Positions 59,861 through 64,000 of a stretch of 64,000 nt of DNA are shown here, piece by piece (within the stretch, counting starts at the first letter, position 1; each line of letters starts with the position of its first letter). A model generated the notes under the pieces. The model was not told the origin of the DNA. It did no database searches and worked only from the letters and a program-made list of their open reading frames with translations. The stretch is from DATAEU01 sp046724395. Lineage in GTDB: Bacteria; Actinomycetota; UBA4738; HRBIN12. Where the stretch lies: contig JBKOWM010000020.1 in NCBI GenBank assembly GCA_046724395.1, positions 15,792 to 79,791 on the forward strand, given 5' to 3'. The translations under genes and the position numbers were made by a program.

Positions 59861-61111
59861 CTAGGTCTGGGTCGGCAGCGCCGTCACGGCATCGGCGAGC
59901 GGCTCGACACGTTTCTCGACGTCCGCGGAGGGTAGCTCCACCTCGACCGCCAGTCCGCCTTCAGCGAGCGCTGTCGCGGTCACCCTTCCGCGATGCGCGT
60001 GGGTAACCGCCCGTACAATCGCAAGCCCGATTCCAAACCCGCCGTCCGGGCTTGCGACGCGATCGGGTGTCCCCCGGTGAAGCGGCAGGAACAAGCCACT
60101 CACGGATGCCGGGTCGATCGGGCGACCGGTATTGGTCACAATGACGCGAGCCGACCTCTCTTGGTGCGTGCGCACCTTGAGAAACCCGCAGGCGACATTG
60201 TGAACGATCGCGTTCTGTACGAGATTGCGAACGAGCTGAGCCAGCAACACCGCATCCCCGACGGCTACGCACTTGTCAAGCGTCGCATGGACCGACAGCT
60301 TCCGTCGTCGCACCTGATCGCTCAGTTCGTCCAGAACGTCATGCGCAACCCGGTCCAGCGCGACGGTTCGACATGCGATCGGACCGCTCGCCCGGGCCAA
60401 TGTCAGGAGTCCTTCGATCAGCTGCGTGCTCCGATCGACCGCGTCCCGGATAACCATCGCCATCGCATCGAGTTCCTCGCGCGTGACGTTCGATTTCGCC
60501 AGGGTAACGTCGAGCTTCGTTCGTATCAGCGTGAGTGGCGTCCGAAGCTCGTGCGACGCATTCGCGGCGAACAGCCGTTGAGCCTCGAATGCGCGGTCCA
60601 GTCTCGCGAGCATCTCGTCGAATGTGTCCGCGAGCTCTCGGAGCTCGTCGCGCGGACCCTCCAACGCGATCGGCTCTCGAAGGTCGTTCTCGGAAATCGT
60701 TTTCGCTCGTACCGTGATCGTCCGGAGAGGTCGAAGGTTCCGCGCGGCCGTCAACCACCCCGCGGCGAAGGTCACAGCGATCGCGGCGAGCACCAGGACC
60801 CCGGAGAACAGGATCAGACGGCCAAGAAGCTCGGCCCGCGTCTGCGCCTGGACACCGGCGGCGATTTCGGGAAGCGACGGACGTCGAGACTTGTCTGTGA
60901 GGAGCGGCGGAAGGCTGCCGCGTGATGTTTGATCGAGCAGGGCGCCGACGGGGAGCCCGAGCAGGCGCTCGGCCCGCGAGCGCGGCGCCGTCGAACTCGC
61001 CCCTAGGGAACGCGCGGTCAATACGTAGACGCTCGCAACGAGGGCGACGGCGACCATCGCGAAGATCGCAGTTTGCACGAGCGCGAGTCGGAGCCGGATC
61101 GTCGTACTCAT
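59861..61111 (-). CDS. Sensor histidine kinase
   Basis: 416 residues. Two transmembrane helices (about 10-35 and 95-120) flank a short external sensor of about 60 residues. A HAMP domain follows, then the H-box FAANASHELRTPLTLIRTKL, N-box LVRNLVQNAIVHN and G-box GGFGIGLAIVRAVTHAHRGR. The F-box is weak. The ATG overlaps the response regulator stop (ATGA), so the pair is co-translated. The signal is unknown. Confidence 0.94.
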   Translation of the reverse strand: MSTTIRLRLALVQTAIFAMVAVALVASVYVLTARSLGASSTAPRSRAERLLGLPVGALLDQTSRGSLPPLLTDKSRRPSLPEIAAGVQAQTRAELLGRLILFSGVLVLAAIAVTFAAGWLTAARNLRPLRTITVRAKTISENDLREPIALEGPRDELRELADTFDEMLARLDRAFEAQRLFAANASHELRTPLTLIRTKLDVTLAKSNVTREELDAMAMVIRDAVDRSTQLIEGLLTLARASGPIACRTVALDRVAHDVLDELSDQVRRRKLSVHATLDKCVAVGDAVLLAQLVRNLVQNAIVHNVACGFLKVRTHQERSARVIVTNTGRPIDPASVSGLFLPLHRGTPDRVASPDGGFGIGLAIVRAVTHAHRGRVTATALAEGGLAVEVELPSADVEKRVEPLADAVTALPTQT

Positions 61112-61776
61112 CCTTCCGAATTCATCATTCGATATCCGGCGCCGATGATCGTCTCGATGACCGACGGGTCGCCCAGCCTTGCACGCAGGTTGGCAACCGT
61201 GACGCGGACGGTCGCCGTGAACGGGTCGATATCCTCCCCCCACGCGCGCTCGAGCAGCTCCTCGGCACTGACCACGCCGCCTTCGGCCCGCATGAGGACC
61301 TCGAGAACACGGTACTCCTTGGCGGTGAGGCGCACCTCGTGAGCGCCGCGGCGGACCCGCCGCCGGGCGACATCGAACGTGAGGTCGTCCGCCCGGAGAA
61401 TCGGAGGTGCGCCGCGACTGGGGCGTCGTCCGACCGCGTGAATCCGCGCAACGAGCTCGGGGAAGTCGAACGGCTTGGTCAGATAGTCGTCGGCGCCGAG
61501 TCCGAGTCCCACCACGCGATCGTCCAAGCCTTCGGCGGCCGTCAGCATCAGGACGCGCGGACCACTCCGCTGCTGGACGATCCTTCCACAGACGTCGTCT
61601 CCATGGACGCCGGGAAGGTCGCGATCCAGAACGACGACGTCATAGGCGTTCATGGACACCTTCTCGAGCGCATGGCTGCCGTCGAGGGCGGTGTCTGCGA
61701 CGATGGCCTGCTGCCGCAACCCTTGGGCGATCGTGGCCGCGAGCTCGGCGTCGTCCTCGACGATCAAGACCTTGAT
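61108..61776 (-). CDS. OmpR/PhoB-type response regulator with unusual start
   Basis: 222 residues. Receiver: VLIVEDDAELAATIAQGLR, phospho-Asp in VVVLDRDLPGVHGDD, Lys in LGADDYLTKPFDFPELVARI. Winged-helix output: VRLTAKEYRVLEVLMRAEGG, TVRVTVANLRARLGD, IETIIGAGYRMM. No ATG or GTG exists at the expected place. A strong GGAGGT lies five bases before an ATC codon that would give the classic N-terminus (M)KVLIVEDD. The alternative is a TTG at 61767, too far from the ribosome site (14 bases) and cutting three residues. A rare AUC start, or one wrong base in an ATG, explains this. Confidence 0.88.
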   Translation of the reverse strand: MKVLIVEDDAELAATIAQGLRQQAIVADTALDGSHALEKVSMNAYDVVVLDRDLPGVHGDDVCGRIVQQRSGPRVLMLTAAEGLDDRVVGLGLGADDYLTKPFDFPELVARIHAVGRRPSRGAPPILRADDLTFDVARRRVRRGAHEVRLTAKEYRVLEVLMRAEGGVVSAEELLERAWGEDIDPFTATVRVTVANLRARLGDPSVIETIIGAGYRMMNSEG

Positions 61777-61802
61777 GATCGACCTCCGATCGCACTGAGA
61801 GG

Positions 61803-62408
61803 CTAACTCACAAAGAGGTAGTTCCGCAGCGGGTCGGTGCACTTGCAAGTCGCATCGGAGAACCGCTGGCTCGACCACCGAAACGGCAGCTTCCAGAACG
61901 AGGTCACCGGATGGCCATTCACGAACGCCGGTAGCTCGAACGCAGGGTAACCGTGCGTGCGAACGCAGCGCGCGAACTCAGTGGCTGTCTGTTGGAAGGA
62001 GGCAATACGAACTCTGCCGATCGGCGTGCCGAACAGACCCACCGTCGCCTGCGGACAATCACGCTCGAGCTTCGCCTGCTGAGCCCGTGAGGCGGATTCC
62101 TCAGGTGCCAGACGGAAGAAGATGCTTTGTCCGGTCGAGTCGCGGAACGGGCCCTCGAGGTCAACGCCGTGCAATGCCGCGCAACGGATGTAGGCCTGGA
62201 AGGTCTGACGTTGAGCGGCGCTCGTGTACGTGAATGGTTCGTAGGCGTTTGACGGCGTCACGATTGGCACGTTCGAAGCGCCGACCTGTACCGACCGCTC
62301 GGACGTGCACCCGGCAACGGACATGACGACCGCGCAAACACCGATGAGGCGACCGGCAAAGCGCCAGGCGCCATGCTTCAACACCTCTAGATGATCGCCC
62401 AAGGACAT
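61803..62408 (-). CDS. Lipoprotein with paired C-x-x-x-H-G motifs
   Basis: 201 residues. A signal ends at VVMSVAGC (lipobox). Two motifs in the mature part, FQAYIRCAALHGVDLEGPF and FARCVRTHGYPAFELPAF, match the duplicated CMRxHGxPxF pattern of actinobacterial lipoproteins often encoded beside two-component systems. The C-terminus has two further cysteines (TCKC). The response regulator gene begins 27 bases after its stop on the same strand, so it may act as accessory sensor. The biochemical role is unknown. Confidence 0.75.
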   Translation of the reverse strand: MSLGDHLEVLKHGAWRFAGRLIGVCAVVMSVAGCTSERSVQVGASNVPIVTPSNAYEPFTYTSAAQRQTFQAYIRCAALHGVDLEGPFRDSTGQSIFFRLAPEESASRAQQAKLERDCPQATVGLFGTPIGRVRIASFQQTATEFARCVRTHGYPAFELPAFVNGHPVTSFWKLPFRWSSQRFSDATCKCTDPLRNYLFVS

Positions 62409-62495
62409 GTCGCGCGCAGGAGGCTAGGGAATCAAGCGTTACGATCACGTAACGGCCAACAAGCCTTTCAGCGACGTACGGCCCGCCGAGGCGGC

Positions 62496-62501
62496 TATTG
62501 T
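62496..62501 (+). promoter_or_regulatory. -10 hexamer, leaderless start of the DUF1697 gene
   Basis: TATTGT, seven bases before ATG, with no ribosome site. Confidence 0.5.
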
Positions 62502-62508
62502 CTCTTTC

Positions 62509-63045
62509 ATGAGGTACGTCACGCTCCTGAGAGGGATCAACGTGGGCGGCAAGTCGCTGATCAATATGAAGGACCTCAAGGCGTGCATCGAGGAACTCGG
62601 GTTCGACGACGTGTCGACGTACATCGCGAGCGGCAACGTGCTCTTCACGAGCGGCGAGCGCGGCGCGGCAGGGCTTCAGAAGAAGATCGAGGGCGCGATC
62701 GAGAAGCGGTTCGGGCTGCCCGTGAAGGCCGTCGTGCTCGACCGCACGGCGTACGCGCGGATCGTCAGGGCCATCCCGAAGGCGTGGGTCGGCAACGGGG
62801 GCGTCCGTGCGAATGTGGCGTTCGTCCGCGCCGGCACCGATGCGAAGCAGGTCGTGCGCGAACTCCATCCCGACCCCGCCGTCGAGGAGGTGAGGGCTAC
62901 AAACGGCGCGATCCTGTGGGCAACGAAGCGCGATGCGATCAACCGAAGCGTGATGCGCAAGCTGATCGGTGGTGCCGCCTACAGAGAGCTAACGGTTCGC
63001 AGCCTGAACACGACGCTCAAGCTGAGGGAACTCCTCGCCGGGTAG
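62509..63045 (+). CDS. DUF1697 family protein
   Basis: 178 residues. The opening RYVTLLRGINVGGKSLINMK, TYIASGNVLFTSGE and the C-terminal SVMRKLIGGAAYRELTVRSL plus NTTLKLREL are the DUF1697 consensus. The family is widespread in Actinobacteria with no established function. It is a single-gene unit with its own leaderless promoter, divergent from the lipoprotein gene. Confidence 0.93.
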   Translation: MRYVTLLRGINVGGKSLINMKDLKACIEELGFDDVSTYIASGNVLFTSGERGAAGLQKKIEGAIEKRFGLPVKAVVLDRTAYARIVRAIPKAWVGNGGVRANVAFVRAGTDAKQVVRELHPDPAVEEVRATNGAILWATKRDAINRSVMRKLIGGAAYRELTVRSLNTTLKLRELLAG

Positions 63046-63106
63046 ACGCAACGACTCCTGCGCCTCGGGCCGGCCGTCGCCACAGCGGATGAAGGAGGGC
63101 GCGACG

Positions 63107-63825
63107 CTACGGATCAGAACCGGTGACTCGGCACGTCATACCGACGACCGTCCTGTACGGCCCGTCGCCTTCGCCGCCCCCACAGTCGTAGTCCGCACCA
63201 CCGTGGTAGATCAGACACGGAGAGTAGCCCGGCGTGCAGTCGTCCGAGGCCGTCGTCGCGACTACGGGCGGCTTCGCGACGACCAGGTTGATCGTGCGGC
63301 CGGGCTTAGCCGACGTGCCACCCTTCGGAGACTGTGCGGTTACTGTCCCCTTCGGCTTGCTTGACTGTTGCTGCTTTACGGTGACGCCGAACCCAGCCTC
63401 CTTCAACGTCGAGCGCGCCTTCGTGATGTTGTCGCCGACAACGCTCGGGACTCGCGGGAACGGCGTTGCCACCACGACGGTGACGAACGTCGCGCCTGAT
63501 ACTTCGCTACCGATCGGCGGGTCTTGACTCAGGACGGTGTCTTCTGGCCTACGGAAGGCCGTTCAGTTGTACCGATCGTGTGGATTCCAAACGGGTCCAT
63601 GGCTTCCAGAGCCTCCGGAATAGTCAGTCCAACGAGGTTCGGCATCGTCGCCGGTTCGACGGTTTGCGTGGGCGTTGTCGAGGGCATTGTGTTGTCGGTA
63701 TCACCGCTCGCCACACCTATCGCGAACGGGACGAGTACGATCGCAATCACCCAGAACCACCAACGGTTCCAGAACGGCTTCGATCGTGGGCGCGCCTCAG
63801 GCGGCGGCGGGAACGACGTGGACAC
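63107..63825 (-). pseudogene. PASTA-domain membrane protein, frameshifted
   Basis: The first part (from GTG 63825 with AAGGGGGG upstream) has a Pro-rich cytoplasmic tail, one transmembrane helix (WWFWVIAIVLVPFAIGV) and a first PASTA repeat (MPNLVGLTIPEALEAMD), then hits a stop after SVGQKTPS. The expected continuation VLSQDPPIGSEVSGATFVTV runs in the next frame, leading to a second PASTA repeat (VPSVVGDNITKARSTLKEAG) and a Cys-rich tail (CTPGYSPC, DYDCGGG). The break is near 63535. Without it the protein would be about 238 residues. PASTA domains bind peptidoglycan fragments or beta-lactams. It is either a recent pseudogene or an indel error. Confidence 0.75.
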
Positions 63826-63828
63826 ATG

Positions 63829-64000
63829 TCAACCCCCCTTGGTCGCGGTGATTTGGGGGGAGGCGCGTCCCAAGGCAATCACCCGAACGCGCGTCGGCCG
63901 GAGAGTCTTTCCCGTACGACAAGATCGCTTAGAGTCCGCTCACGTACGTCGGCGAGGCGGCGCGGCGCGCCCGAGCGGCGGATGCCGCAGAGGGCCGCCA
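63829..64000. other. Window end, nothing recognised
   Basis: The last 170 bases hold the ribosome site of the PASTA gene and no other signal I can support. Confidence 0.4.

Overview
The window is GC-rich, densely packed DNA, most likely from an uncultured member of the Actinomycetota (a soil- or groundwater-type MAG). Four things support this. Starts are often GTG or TTG. Genes overlap as ATGA or GTGA. At least fourteen genes have a -10 hexamer (TANNNT) only 6-8 bases before the start codon, as in leaderless actinobacterial mRNAs. Haem is made by the C5 pathway plus the coproporphyrin-dependent branch (HemG/CgoX, HemH/CpfC, HemQ/ChdC) of Gram-positive bacteria. No ribosomal or marker gene fixes the class.

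Layout. 1-5 kb (minus strand): a sulfate/thiosulfate importer (cysP-T-W-A), a second SsuA/NMT1-like binding lipoprotein cut by the window edge, and a YezD-like small protein. 5-9 kb: an LLM flavin oxidoreductase, an atypical NRAMP-like transporter, a trypsin-like protease and a 56-residue secreted peptide. 9-18.6 kb is a gene-poor graveyard. It holds broken ECF sigma factors, a frameshifted DUF1622 protein, a truncated hydrolase, two GNAT remnants, half of a tRNA-Arg(CCU), an intact tRNA-Arg(ACG) and the C-terminal end of a tyrosine recombinase. Among these sit an intact ECF sigma/membrane-protein pair, a flavin-binding oxidase-like protein and a DUF1918 protein with a lysine-rich repeat tail.

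19-35 kb: a HAD hydrolase, a LuxR-type regulator, tRNA-Ser(GCU) and a DmpA-type peptidase come first. Then hemA-C-D and hemB, an AAA+ ATPase, msrA, a LysE exporter, leucine dehydrogenase, a cysteine-free QueF homologue, and the minus-strand operon hemE-H-G-Q. Together the hem genes cover Glu-tRNA to uroporphyrinogen and coproporphyrin to haem. 35-46 kb: a nucleotidyltransferase, a PAP2-kinase fusion, a TMEM175-like channel, an MFS transporter with a cyclic-nucleotide-binding tail next to a MerR-like/adenylate-cyclase fusion, and various enzymes.

46-56.5 kb is the most interesting block. A GntR/HutC regulator and a divergent Gfo/Idh/MocA oxidoreductase share one promoter region. The regulator is followed by a complete PotD-B-C-A-type ABC importer, a bicupin, a ROK kinase, an SDR and two more Gfo/Idh/MocA oxidoreductases, all overlapping. 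It looks like an uptake and catabolic operon for an amino-bearing sugar or cyclitol; the substrate is unknown. 56.5-64 kb: an ECF sigma/anti-sigma-like pair, an SRPBCC protein, a truncated hydrolase lipoprotein, a TlpA-like lipoprotein, a lipoprotein/response regulator/histidine kinase set, a DUF1697 protein and a frameshifted PASTA protein.
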